From Sciurus carolinensis (lineage: Eukaryota; Chordata; Mammalia; Rodentia; Sciuridae), in the NCBI RefSeq assembly GCF_902686445.1, contig NC_062223.1, positions 60,227,998-60,291,997 of the forward strand: a stretch of 64,000 nt of DNA, read 5' to 3'. A program made the position numbers and the translations under genes. This document shows, piece by piece, positions 21,160 to 30,330 of the stretch. The stretch's first letter is position 1. The number at the start of each line of letters is the position of its first letter. The notes under the pieces are model-generated. The model saw nothing but the letters and a program-made list of their open reading frames with translations, ran no database searches and had not been told where the DNA came from.

Positions 21160-21167
21160 ATGGCGGC
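21156..21167 (+). promoter_or_regulatory. PLEKHA7: TISU / YY1 element overlapping the PLEKHA7 start codon
   Basis: GAACATGGCGGC matches the published TISU consensus SAASATGGCGGC at all 12 positions, and its core also matches the YY1 site AANATGGCGGC. TISU elements direct both transcription (through YY1) and accurate, scanning-free initiation on mRNAs with very short 5' leaders. That this one works so is inference. Confidence 0.75.
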
Positions 21168-21245
21168 GGCGGCGGTCGGGCGGGACACTTTACCTGAGCA
21201 CTGGTCCTACGGCGTGTGCCGGGACGGCCGCGTCTTCTTCATTAA
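21160..21245 (+). CDS. PLEKHA7: PLEKHA7 coding exon 1 (start codon, first half of WW domain 1)
   Basis: Encodes residues 1-28 plus two bases of codon 29. The peptide starts MAAAAVGRDTLPEHW and continues through an RDGRVFFI segment, which I recognise as the N terminus of PLEKHA7, differing from the human protein as I recall it by about one residue. PLEKHA7 is a cytoplasmic scaffold of the zonula adherens that binds p120-catenin and, through PLEKHA7-Nezha/CAMSAP3, microtubule minus ends; its tandem WW domains bind PDZD11. This exon carries the first WW tryptophan (W15) and the aromatic strand V25-F26-F27. The start at 21160 is chosen because it sits in a perfect TISU element (A at -3, G at +4) and matches the known family start. 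The donor is AA|GTGCGG, weaker than consensus but leaving the codon phase (AA|T, Asn29) exactly matched by exon 2. Confidence 0.95.
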
Positions 21246-21345
21246 GTGCGGCGTGGGACTGCGGAGACTCGGGCGGGGGCGCAGGGTCTGCGGGGGCAGG
21301 GGGTCTCCGGCGGCGGCGCTAACAGGTGCACCTTTCTCCCCTCAG
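21246..21345 (+). other. PLEKHA7: PLEKHA7 intron 1 (100 bp, GC-rich)
   Basis: GT...AG intron between exons 1 and 2. It is close to the minimum efficient length for mammalian introns and rich in G runs (for example around 21270-21303). Its GTGCGG donor is non-consensus at +3 and +4. A read-through frame through this intron stops quickly. Confidence 0.9.
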
Positions 21346-21422
21346 TGACCAGCTCCGTTGCACGACCTGGCTGCACCCGCGCACTGGCGAGCCAGTCAAC
21401 TCCGGCCACATGATCCGCTCAG
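21346..21422 (+). CDS. PLEKHA7: PLEKHA7 coding exon 2 (second half of WW domain 1)
   Basis: 77 bases: one base completes Asn29, 25 whole codons give residues 30-54 (DQLRCTTWLHPRTGEPVNSG then HMIRS), and one base starts Asp55. It carries the second WW signature tryptophan (W37, 22 residues after W15) and the conserved proline P40, closing WW domain 1. The acceptor is a good polypyrimidine tract ending CTCCCCTCAG; the donor is CAG|GTGGGC. Intron 1 upstream is only 100 bp and very GC-rich. The sequence appears identical to the human exon product as I remember it. Confidence 0.95.
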
Positions 21423-21508
21423 GTGGGCGCCCAGTCTGCGGGTGGGCGTTCGGGGGGCGTGCGGCGCGGCGGCCCAAGTTTGACTCGACTTTTCTCGCCT
21501 TTCCGCAG
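21423..21508 (+). other. PLEKHA7: PLEKHA7 intron 2 (86 bp, GC-rich)
   Basis: GT...AG intron with donor GTGGGC and acceptor TTTCTCGCCTTTCCGCAG. It is one of two unusually short introns that pack the first three coding exons into about 400 bp. Confidence 0.9.
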
Positions 21509-21566
21509 ACCTGCCCCGCGGCTGGGAGGAGGGCTTCACGGAGGAGGGCGCCAGCTACTTCATCGA
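21509..21566 (+). CDS. PLEKHA7: PLEKHA7 coding exon 3 (start of WW domain 2)
   Basis: 58 bases: two bases complete Asp55, 18 codons give residues 56-73 (LPRGWEEGFTEEGASYFI), and two bases start Asp74. It contains the first tryptophan of WW domain 2 (W60) and the aromatic pair Y71-F72. In the family, the rest of WW2 (HNQQTT and an FRHP motif where the second Trp is replaced by Phe) lies in exon 4. The acceptor is TTTCCGCAG|AC and the donor GA|GTGAGT is strong. Intron 2 upstream is 86 bp. The reading frame leaves the window split at codon 74; I did not find exon 4 downstream. Confidence 0.95.
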
Positions 21567-22379
21567 GTGAGTGAGTCTGGGGGCCGCGCCGCGCAGCGCT
21601 CGCACCTGTGCGGCTGGGTGGCGGGGTTCCCGCCGGGGGCCCCGCGCCTCCCTGTCCTCACGCGCGGGTCCCGGGCGAGTTGGCGCGCACAGCGCCGCGG
21701 CTGCACTCTGGGGTTTTGTGTGCCGGAGTTGTGTGGCGGGCTCCGGGACCGAGGCGGCCCGGGGTCCGCATCTCACTGGGGCGCCTGGGCCGCGTCCTGG
21801 GTCCGTACCGCTGCTGGGCTGGAGCTGAAAACTCTGTGGAAGGGATTCCGGCTCCTGTGTTAGGGCGGGCCACGCCTCCCCGCCGGGGTTTCGGGCTGCG
21901 CGGAGTCGGCGGGTGCCAGGACCTAGACAGGCTGCTGGCTGGGGTGGAGGGAGTCGATTAGGGAGTTCTGTCCTGGGTCGGGGGCCTGAGCAGTTTGGTG
22001 GGGGTGGGGGTAGGAAAAGACGAAGTGACTCTCGCCTAGGGAGGTGGTCTTCTCCAATTGCGTTCTCTTGGATGTTGTAGGAGAGAAGGAACCGCATCAG
22101 GGTCCTCCATCCTCGGCTCGGGCCTGCCGGAGTAGGGTAGGGGTGGGGAGGGGAACCGCTCTACCAATAATATCCTCAAACTCTCCGACCGCGAAACCTT
22201 CGGTGGCGCTGAGGCGCTAAACCCGGACAATCTCTCCTGCCTCCTAGTCAAGTGGTAGCTTTTCTTCCAGTTCCCTGGAGCGTTGCCCCACTAGCCACGT
22301 CACTGCGAGTCTGTAGGTGCTGAAGAAATCAGATGGAGGGCCTGTAAGGGCGCAGTCACACTCCTAACACCTGTATGGT

Positions 22380-22550
22380 CTTTACTTTCCCACTCCAGGA
22401 AGGTTCCCTTGTTCTAGTGTTTCTCCTCTCTGCCTGTTCCCTGTGAGTTCTATGAGGTCAAAAACTGCCTTTGATCCTTTGCCCTAGTGCCTGGTATAGA
22501 GTAGGCCTTCGGTAAATGTTTGTTCACTGAATGAATGAACTAGCCAAAGG
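22380..22550 (+). mobile_element. L2 3' end remnant
   Basis: TGCCTGTTCCCTGTGAGTTCTATGAGG..GCCCTAGTGCCTGGTATAGAGTAGGCCTTCGGTAAATGTTTGTTCACTGAATGAATGAA is a recognisable L2 terminus. Confidence 0.65.
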
Positions 22551-22910
22551 TCTGGACAGTAGTTTAACTAGGACTGGGTGTACTTTGGGGGACTATGAGT
22601 CAGAATTCATTTCTTCGTTGAAACATTGTTAGTAGTAGGAGAAAATATGGAGCCTTCTTCCCCCAGTTTGGGCTCTTGCACAATGGTTGAAATACTGATG
22701 AATGAGATTTATAGACGTGAGAACCTCTCACTGCTCATGAAATTTGCAATCTAGTGAAGAGGGAAAGGAACAATAGCAACAACAAACAAACAAAAGAGTA
22801 AACAAATAATAATAGCAGGTAGTGGTAACTATTATGCAGAAAATTAAAGTAAGGTGATGTGATATCAAGTGACCAGGTGGCTTGGTTGGATTAGGAGATC
22901 AAGAGTGATG

Positions 22911-22990
22911 TTTCCTTCCTTCCTTCCTTCCTTCCTTCCTTTCTTTCTTTCTCTTTCTTTTTCTTTCTTCTTTCCTTCCTCTCTTTGTTT
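22911..22990. repeat. (TTCC)n/(TTTC)n pyrimidine microsatellite
   Basis: Long uninterrupted TTCC units followed by TTTC-type variants. Confidence 0.92.
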
Positions 22991-22999
22991 CTTCTTTTC

Positions 23000-23057
23000 A
23001 TACCAGGGATTGAAACCAGGGTCCCTTAACCACATCCCAGCCCTTACTATATATAAA

Positions 23058-23113
<56 letters not shown>

Positions 23114-23278
23114 TATATATATATAAATTATATATGTATAATTATATGATTTTGAGACAGGGTCTTGCTAAGGCTTAGGGCTTTGCTAAATTGCTGAGAC
23201 TGACTTTCAATTTGTGATCCTCCAGCCTCAGTCTCCCAAGCTGTTGGGATTACAGGCATGTGCTACAGGTGCCCTGCT
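23000..23278 (-). mobile_element. B1-dID SINE, inverted, expanded by a (TA)n tract
   Basis: CCAGGGATTGAAACCAGGGTCCC..CACATCCCAGCCC, then the TA tract, then TTTGAGACAGGGTCTTGC..GGATTACAGGCATGTGC. The linker between the ID and B1 halves is where the TA expansion occurred. Confidence 0.85.
23064..23145. repeat. (TA)n microsatellite inside a SINE
   Basis: Nearly pure TATATA for about 45 bases, followed by interrupted TATA/AATT units. Confidence 0.92.
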
Positions 23279-23312
23279 CAGGGATGGTGTTTCTGAGTAG
23301 GTGACATTTAAA

Positions 23313-23434
23313 AAAAAAATTTTTTTTAGTTGTCAATGGATCTTTATTTTATTTATATGTGGTGCTGAGTATTAAACGCAGGGCCTTACACATGCCAGGC
23401 AAGTGCTCTACTGCTGAGCCACAACTCCAGCCCT
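23313..23434 (-). mobile_element. ID SINE with tail module, inverted, intact target-site duplication
   Basis: TTTAGTTGTCAATGGATC, TTTATTTTATTTATATGTGGTGCTGAG..CTCTACTGCTGAGCCACAACTCC. A perfect 19-bp duplication (starts TGAGTAGGTGACATT) lies at 23294-23312 and 23435-23453. Confidence 0.93.
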
Positions 23435-23670
23435 TGAGTAGGTGACATTTAAAGTAAAGTTTGAAGGACAGGAAGGAGCCATGCTGTATTGACATTGAGA
23501 CAAAACATTTCAGAAAAGGGGAACAAGCCAGTACAATGGCTTATTGCGTGCACACGATAAAAACTTCAAGTTCAAGGAGCAAAAAGGCCAGTGTGCTGGA
23601 AGGTGGTGAAGAAGGGAGAAAGTGGCACCAGAAGAGGCCACAAGTAGGAGAGAGGTAAATTAGGTAAAGC

Positions 23671-23892
23671 TTTTGTTGTTGTTGTTGTTGCTGTTGTTGG
23701 TATCAGGAATTGAACCCAGGGGCTCTTAACCACTGAATCACATCCTCAGTCCTTTTTGTATTTTATTTAAAGACAGGTCTTGCTGAGTTGCTTGGGACCT
23801 TGCTAAGTTACTGAGGCTGGCTTTGAATTCACAGTCCTCCTGTCTCAGCCTCCTGAGCCACTGGGATTACAGGCATGCGTGTGCCTGGCTGA
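23671..23892 (-). mobile_element. B1-dID SINE, inverted
   Basis: A (TTG)n tail, GAATTGAACCCAGGGGCTC..CACATCCTCAGTCC, AAGACAGGTCTTGC, GGGATTACAGGCATGCG. Flanks GTAAAGCTTT and GTAAAACTTT are a likely duplication. Confidence 0.88.
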
Positions 23893-24659
23893 TGTAAAAC
23901 TTTGTGGTCCAGCAGGAGAGTGGCTTGCTGTGATTTGCTGTTTTAGAGAAATTATTCTGTCTGCTTCAAGGAGAATGGATTGTAGGTAGAATTGTAGAGG
24001 GAGGCAGACGTTTAGTAGGAGACTGTTGCTGTGGTCCAAACAAGAGTTTACAGTGGCTGCCCTGAGGATGGAACACTGGAGACAGAGAGCAGAGGCTGTG
24101 TTTTGGGATGTAGTGTCTGCAGATCTTCCTGATATATTGATTGCAGTTTGTAAGAAAAAGAGAAGAGCCAAAGATGACGACTAGGGACTTGAATACCTGA
24201 GTGGGTGGTGTTCATATCACTGAGATGGGGAGGCTAGGGAGGAGCATGTTTGGGCATGGGAGAAACAAGATCTTGTTTTGCCATGATACCTCTGGAATGT
24301 GAATATTTCTAATAGATGTGTGAATCTGAAGTGTGGAGGGAAAGAACTGAAAGATCCATTTGGGTATAATATATATTGTTCAAGGCCATGGGAATAGATG
24401 AAATCACCTAGGATGAGGGTGTGGATGGAAAAGAGAAGATGACCTAAGCCTTGGGACAGCGCAATGTTCAGAGGTTGGGGAAAGAGGCAAATCCAGCAGA
24501 GGAGACGGAGGACTGAAAAGGTAGGGGAAAACCTATGCGATGCATGATCACAAGACCTCAAAGACAAAGCCCAACTAGAGTAGGTGGAAGAGGAAGTATG
24601 AGGTGAGGACACAAGGTCAGTAGGGACAGGCACATCTTCCTAGTAGTTCTTTTGCAAAG

Positions 24660-25795
24660 TGAAGTTGAAACATTAACTGATTCCTGGAGAGGATGTGGGC
24701 TGAGCGAGTTTTTTTGTTTTATTTATTTATTTTTTTGGTGGGAAAGTGTTGGCATGATTTGTTCTGATGGGAATCATGCATTAGAAAGGGAGAAAGAGAT
24801 GGTTCAGGAAGGAGATGGAACACTGCCAGAGCAGTGTTTTTGTGGTGAGAGGAAGGAACTCCAGGTGTACATCTCACTGGCTTCACACAGGAGCTGGACC
24901 CCATATCCATTTACCAGGAGGAAAGGCTGTGAGTGCCTTGAAGTACTAGGCACAGCCTTGAACTGGGGCACTGGAGGTGACTAGTCCATAGTTACAGCCT
25001 CCTGCACTTCATCCCTGCTGTCCCTTTGCCTGTTAACTCCATGAGGTTCCTCATAGTTCCTTTCCCTACAGCAAGCCCTGGCTTCCTATTTCCCAAGGCT
25101 TTGGTTCTCACCTCCTAGGCCTGTAGGAGGCCTACCAGACAGTGACAATGGTATTGTCAAAGGCAAGCCATTTCAAGAGGCTGGGACCCCATGGTAGCTG
25201 TTGTATTTCCTACCTCCTTCTGTGATAATTTCATGAGAGGCCTAAGGATTTGGTAATAATTATTCTCCTTTACCCTGCATCAAAAATGTCTGCTTTCTTA
25301 GGTTTGCTGTGAACATTTCTGAATGTTTGATTTTTTGGTGGGGGATCAGTCCTCTACTGTGAGTCAGTAATGTTAGAGAGACATCACATCAGCATGACTG
25401 ATTTTATTTTTCCTGATGGATTCTTGGACAGGAAAGTTATGTGAGGTTTTCAGGATGCATCAGTTATTCCCAATGTTTGGGTTTTAATGCCCTCCAGAGT
25501 CCATTTCTTAAAGCAAAAAACCCTGAACTAAGGCAGGTGAATTTAGTACTTTTGATTCAGTTTTGCGTTAATGAGGGATAGAAGAGCTAAGGAATTGACC
25601 CCAGATTCTCCCAGTTCTAAATGAGGTGATGCTGACATCCCTTTAGGAAGAGTTTTTGTGCTCCAGGATTCTTCCATTTTGCCAGGTAGCAAAGTATGAT
25701 AGTACTTGTGATGATATTGTCATTAACAACAGCAGTGATATTAGTTGTAGCAATAATTTAATAGCTAAATCTTTTTGATTCCTTAAAAAAATATC
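24660..25795. other. Intron 3 stretch without recognised gene
   Basis: Mostly single-copy in appearance. 24985-25090 has an L2-like text (CTGTCCCTTTGCCTGTTAACTCCATGAGG) but is too eroded to call firmly. Confidence 0.4.
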
Positions 25796-25990
25796 AGGAT
25801 GGGTACAGTGGTGTACACCTATAATCTCAGCTATTCTAAGGGCTGAGGAAGGAGGATTTCAAGTTCAAGGCTGGCCTCGACAACTTAGACCCTATCAAAG
25901 TAAAAAAAAAAAAAGGCGGGGGCGGGGCTGTGGATGTATCTCAGTGGTAAAGCAACCCTGGGTTCAGTCCCTAGTACCAAAAACAAATAA
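25796..25990 (+). mobile_element. B1-dID SINE
   Basis: GGATGGGTACAGTGGTGTACACCTATAATCTCAGC..GGCTGAGGAAGGAGG, A run, GGCTGTGGATGTATCTCAGTGG..GGGTTCAGTCCC. Flanks AAATATCAGGA / AAATAATCAGGA. Confidence 0.85.
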
Positions 25991-27548
25991 TCAGGAGCCA
26001 CTTCATAACCATTGTCTAATTTGATTCTCACAAGTGCTTGGGGAAGTAGAGACTGTGTCTAGTTCCAATTACATATGTGAAAATGCACAGTAATCCTGGG
26101 CATTCCTACAGTGAAAGACAGTTGACTTTTTCCTTTACAACAGCCCCTACAGGCAACAAGGAAGAGGATATCACCATTTTTCAGAAGATGACTAGGTCCG
26201 TGAAGTTTCAAGTGTTTTGATAAAAGTGTTAGAGCTAAACTAGAGCTTCAGTAGGTCTTCAGTCTACCCGTAGACTAGTCTCTGATATGGTAACTACAGT
26301 AGTGCTGGTGGATTTCGTCACAGGTCACACAGGTGAGAACCAGTGACAGTACATCAAGAAACCTTGCGCCCACGTGCTGTTGCTGAGTTAGGCTGCCCTT
26401 AGGTTCAGAGGGTCAGACCTCTCCTTTCCTTTCGCTGGGGATTGAGGTGCCTTGGAAGAATAGCAGCCCTTGGTTTCCATTCTTATGGATGATGATGTCT
26501 GATTTGTAAGCAATGAAAGATGTTAATTATGATTTAGTAAATATACTTTAGCAGACTAGAGCCTATTCAGACATGCGGCACATGAGAGAGTGAGATTTAC
26601 ATTGGGCTGCTCTTCAGGGGTTTTATGGAAGCTTGTAAGTTGAGTTCTTTCGACAGCAGGCATTGATTAGGTCCTGAGTTGAGAAGGAAGGTGAATGGCA
26701 GAGGAGAGGCGTGACTAACCTGCCTCTGCCAAGGTCGCTTCTTGAAGGAGGGCAACCTGTACCCTGTTCTGACACTTTGGCACCCCACCTGGGACTGGAC
26801 ACTGCACAGACACTTGGTATTTATGGAAGAAGCAGTGTCTTAAAGAGACCCAGTAAGTGCACTAGATATTCCACATCTTGGAAAACTCCTTGCTGGGGAG
26901 GAGACTAGGGTGTGGAGGAGATTGGGCAAGTCGAAGAAGCCAAGAAGCCAGGAATGGACCTGTCAGGGCTGGTGCCTGGACCCCAGACCTCTTGAATGTA
27001 GTCAGTCTCTGTTAAGAACAACATTCCAAGCAGGAACGTGGCCAGTGGAGGCTCTAGCAACCTCCTCTGGCTTCTTCACCTCATTATCTTAGTGCTCTGC
27101 ATCTGGAGGTTAGGATGTGTCTTGGCCACTGAACTACTCCTTCCCCCTCTTCCACCCCAGCTGCTGGGCCTTGGCATCCTCTGACTTGGCTCCAAGGTCT
27201 CAACCAGAACCAGCTGATTACACAAGTACCTTCTAGCTTCAGGTCCTCAATTTTCATTTTTTGGGGCCTCGTAGGGCCATCCTGCGTAGGTGCCATTCTT
27301 CTGTGGGTGTCAGTTCCTAGACGAGGGCAGTGGGACTCTTGGGAAAGACTTCTGAGGCCTGGAGTAAGACTGGCTTCCTTTCCTCAGCTCTGTGACCTGA
27401 AGCAAGTTCTAGGGACCAGCTACATAATTTGCAGGACCCCAGGACAAATTGAAAACGAAAGTCCTCTTGTTCTAAAAAGGAAAAAAGTACCAAAGTACCA
27501 CAGTACAAAACTTCTTCCTTTCTTCTGTAGTCTTTCCCTCAACTTGTG
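25991..27548. other. Intron 3 stretch without recognised gene
   Basis: 26020-26250 has weak MIR-like text (CTAATTTGATTCTCACAAGTGCTTGGGGAAG). 27410-27500 (CTACATAATTTGCAGGACCCCAGG) resembles an ancient interspersed repeat that I cannot name. No coding signal. Confidence 0.4.
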
Positions 27549-27763
27549 TTTTTTTTTTTGTACTAGGAATTGAACCCAAGGATGCTTAACCACTGAGCCC
27601 CATTCCCAGCCCTTTTTTAAAAATATATATTTTATTAGAGACAGGATCTCGCTGAGTTGCTCAGGGCCTTGCTAAGTTGCTGAGACTGGGTTTGAACTCA
27701 CGATCCTCTTGCCTCAGCCTCCTGAGTCACTGGAATTACAGGCGTATGCCACTGCCCAGCCTT
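27549..27763 (-). mobile_element. B1-dID SINE, inverted
   Basis: T run, GAATTGAACCCAAGGATGCTTAACCACTGAGCCCCATTCCCAGCCC, GAGACAGGATCTCGC, GGAATTACAGGCG. Full dimer. Confidence 0.9.
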
Positions 27764-28312
27764 GTTATGGTTTTTAAAATACACTTTTTAATGTCATTCC
27801 AAATGAATAAAAATGTAGCACTTAAATTATTATCCTAAATTTTATCTTTGTATTTGTATGGAATACAACTTTAAATGCAGATATCGGGGCACTTGCCTCT
27901 TACACTGAATCCCCATTACCATGCCCACTGTTAGATTCAACAGGACACGAGGGCCTGTGCCTAGGCTGTCCTAGGCAGGGGTGAGGAGTAGGGAAGTTGG
28001 GTGGGGCATAGGGTTTCAGGAGCCTGGGAGTGGGCCTTCAGCCTCCTTCAGAGGTATCCTTCTTCAGATAATGCCAAATGTCTCCAATATATCTTTTACA
28101 TTCAGCAAACTCATTTTTGAATGAGTCTGAAATTTTGAGGACAGAGGAGGAACCAGGGAGAGAAGATTGAACCAAGTGTGGCAGATGCCTTGGTGGGGGA
28201 TCCCAATTTGCGGTAGGCACCAAGACTAGAAATCCTTCATGAAAGCCAGTGAATATCAAACAGGCCAGCAGTTTCCGAAACTTCATGTCATTGTGAGAGT
28301 AATAGTCTCACA

Positions 28313-28533
28313 ATGAGCTGGGCACAGTGGCACATGCCTATAATCCTGGTGGCTCAGGAGGCTGAGGGAGGAGGATTGTGAGTTCAAAGCCAGCCTCAGC
28401 AACAGCAAGGCGCTAAGCAACTCAGTGAGACCCTGTCTCTAAATGAAACACAAAATAGGACTGGAGATGTGGCTCAGTGGTTGAGTGTCCCTGAGTTCAA
28501 TCCCTGTACAAAAAAAAAAAAAAAAAAAAAAAA
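28313..28533 (+). mobile_element. B1-dID SINE, full length
   Basis: GCTGGGCACAGTGGCACATGCCTATAATCC..GGCTGAGGGAGGAGG..CTCAGTGAGACCCTGTCTC, then GACTGGAGATGTGGCTCAGTGG..GAGTTCAATCCC and an A run of about 24. Flanks AGTCTCACAAT / AGTCTCACGAT are the likely duplication. Good type example of the dimer in this window. Confidence 0.93.
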
Positions 28534-28952
28534 GTCTCACGATATATGTGTAAAATAGAAAATTTGAAGCCTCTCTTTGTTGAAGGGTAAGTAAAGGTTC
28601 TCCCAGCTTGACAAGTTCTGGCATAATCCCACATTTTACCTTTCACTTCCTGCTCATTTTATCAAGGGTGAAAGCTGGTTCACGGATTTAAGCATTAAGT
28701 TCTGTGGTTCAGGACTAACAGTGAGTGTTCTAGAGAAAGCTGAAGTAGAATTAAGAGCCATGATTTGTATCACAATCTCAGAATAGTCTCCAAGTGATCT
28801 GGAAAAACCTCTTCAAAGAAAAAGCGTTGCAAGTTGCTTTTTACCCACGGGTGTAGTTTGTCTCAGAGTGAGTGGAGGGCGTTCCCCGTTTGCAGGGCTG
28901 TATGTGCAAAGAGGATGGGTCTAGGTTTCTTGTGTCTTGATGAAAGTACTGA

Positions 28953-29022
28953 TGGAGTTTGATGGTTGAGCTCAGTGGTAGAGTACTTACCTAGCATGCT
29001 GGAGGCCCAGTACCAAAAACAA
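28953..29022 (+). mobile_element. ID SINE, truncated
   Basis: GGTTGAGCTCAGTGGTAGAGTACTTACCTAGCATGC..AGGCCCAGTACCAAAAACAAAA; the B box is deleted. Confidence 0.7.
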
Positions 29023-29394
29023 AATCCTGTGATGGATGGCACTCTTCCATTCTCTTCTCATATCTTTGGGAGTAAGTTTAGGGGTTTCTAAATTGAGGAC
29101 TTTGGAAAAAAGCTTGTTTAAGAGAGCACTTCAGGATGTGGAATACCGGGTGATTTAATGAGGTGCCTGCTCTGGTTTTCTGTCTCCTCAGAGGACAGCA
29201 TGGGCTTGAATCTTTCTGCTCAGTGTGGAAGACAGCAGCATCTCAGTAAACTGACATGGTGTCTGAAGTAAATATTGGCAGAGGGAAAAACCTGGAGGAA
29301 TGTGATTTTATTTGTTGTTTTTAAATGACTGTCAAAACATTTGCTTTTTGATTTTTCTGAAATGAGAAGCATTTTGAGTTAATGTTTTATTGTT

Positions 29395-29520
29395 TACAGA
29401 GTGCTTCATGAACATTATCTGGTTCAAGTCTCACAATTACTGCTTTTTTTAGTGCAGAAATTTGGACTCAGTAGGGTAAAGTGATTTTCCTTAAACCACA
29501 TACTATATTATATTAGGTCA
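29395..29520 (-). mobile_element. MIR-like remnant, inverted
   Basis: CAGAGTGCTTCATGAACATTATCTGGTTCAAGTCTCACAAT..GTGCAGAAATTTGGACTCAGTAGGGTAAAGTGATTTTCC. Confidence 0.5.
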
Positions 29521-30149
29521 GCCTTTTCAGGGTTCAGAGGAGGCCTGGATGTGTTCCCGAGACCAGGGCTTCTCAGACTTTTTGACTACAGATTTAATGA
29601 CAGAGGAGAGAGAAGTTCAACTCACCTGGGAGACCGGATGACAGAAATGTCATCAAAGTCTTGGTTCTGTGCAAAAATTCACATGGACTTTAACTTAAAT
29701 TTGATTTATTCTATCTTCTTTCTTATCTTCCTTTTAGATCAATATTGTGGTAAGATTGGGTTTTTTGTATGACTTTGTTTTCCTAAACAGAAACATGTAC
29801 CCCAGGGATCCCTGTTTCCTAAGTTCAGGGTGAGAGGGAAGTCTGGGGAGATGGCTCATTGACCTTCTGGTCTTTCTGGGCCCTTGTCTCTCCAAAGATG
29901 GCTGTGCTCAGGCCTGAGGAAAACACCAGTGGCTGTTGTGACCTCAGATTGTCTTTTGCTTGGGCTGACATGTGCCAGACCACCTCTGTCTCATCTAGCC
30001 TATACAGTCACTTGATACTGGCCTGGGTAGCAGTGTTGGGTTTTCTGGAAGCCTAAAAACACAACCGGGCAACTGCATCATACCCAAAATGTATAGTCTT
30101 GTGAATGCGAATTATAGCCTGTGCAAAGAGGCAGGGGCTGAGGGTATGG

Positions 30150-30330
30150 GCACTGGAGCCTACTACCTAGATTCCAACTCCAGTTCCATGTTTTTCAGCT
30201 CCTTGAGCTTAATAGGTTACCTATTCCTTTAAGCCTCACATCTCATAGTACAATGGGGTTCAATGTGAGAATTATAGAATTTATTGATGGAAAGGGTTTA
30301 GCAAGTGACGGGCACATGGTAAATGTCCAA
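30150..30330 (+). mobile_element. MIR remnant
   Basis: CACTGGAGCCTACTACCTAGATTCCAACTCCAGTTCC..CCTTTAAGCCTCACATCTCATAGTACAATGGGGTTC..GGGCACATGGTAAATGTCCAATGAGTG follows the MIR layout. Confidence 0.6.

Larger units (their letters stand above)
20800..21960 (+). promoter_or_regulatory. PLEKHA7: CpG island and TATA-less promoter of PLEKHA7
   Basis: A dense run of CG dinucleotides and G/C blocks surrounds exon 1, with a weaker CpG shoulder to about 22215. Sp1-type GC boxes are visible at 20917-20926 (GGGGCGGGGA) and, inverted, at 21104-21114 (CCCCGCCCCCT). I see no TATA box at a sensible distance from the start codon. This fits a broadly expressed CpG-island promoter. The exact transcription start cannot be read from sequence; the TISU element predicts that at least one start lies within a few tens of bases upstream of 21160. 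Confidence 0.8.
22730..24650 (-). mobile_element. Long L2 remnant, inverted, split by younger SINEs
   Basis: Pieces in correct reverse-L2 order: 22740-22910 (AATCTAGTGAAGAGGG..AAACAAACAAA), 23280-23310 and 23454-23670 (GTGACATTTAAAGTAAAGTTTGAAGG..GGCCAGTGTGCTGG), and 23893-24640 (TTATTCTGTCTGCTTCAAGG..TGGTCCAAACAAGAG..TGAGATGGGGAGGC..GGGACAGCGCAATGTTCAGAGG). The antisense ORF at 24217-24633 is noise from this element. Confidence 0.6.

Noticed and set aside
20778..21188. Antisense 136-residue ORF across PLEKHA7 exon 1
   Set aside because: It is Ala/Gly/Arg-rich, driven by GC content of the CpG island, and lies opposite a real exon. No family resemblance.
20651..21322. 223-residue sense ORF over the promoter and exon 1 in another frame
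   Set aside because: Low-complexity Arg/Pro/Ser translation of CpG-island DNA. It is out of frame with the recognised PLEKHA7 exon.
21555..22097. 180-residue antisense ORF at the start of intron 3
   Set aside because: GC-rich sequence opens all frames; composition is Pro/Arg/Ala with no domain.
22869..23111. 80-residue ORF with long poly-Ser/Phe and Ile-Tyr runs
   Set aside because: Translation of the TTCC and TA microsatellites.
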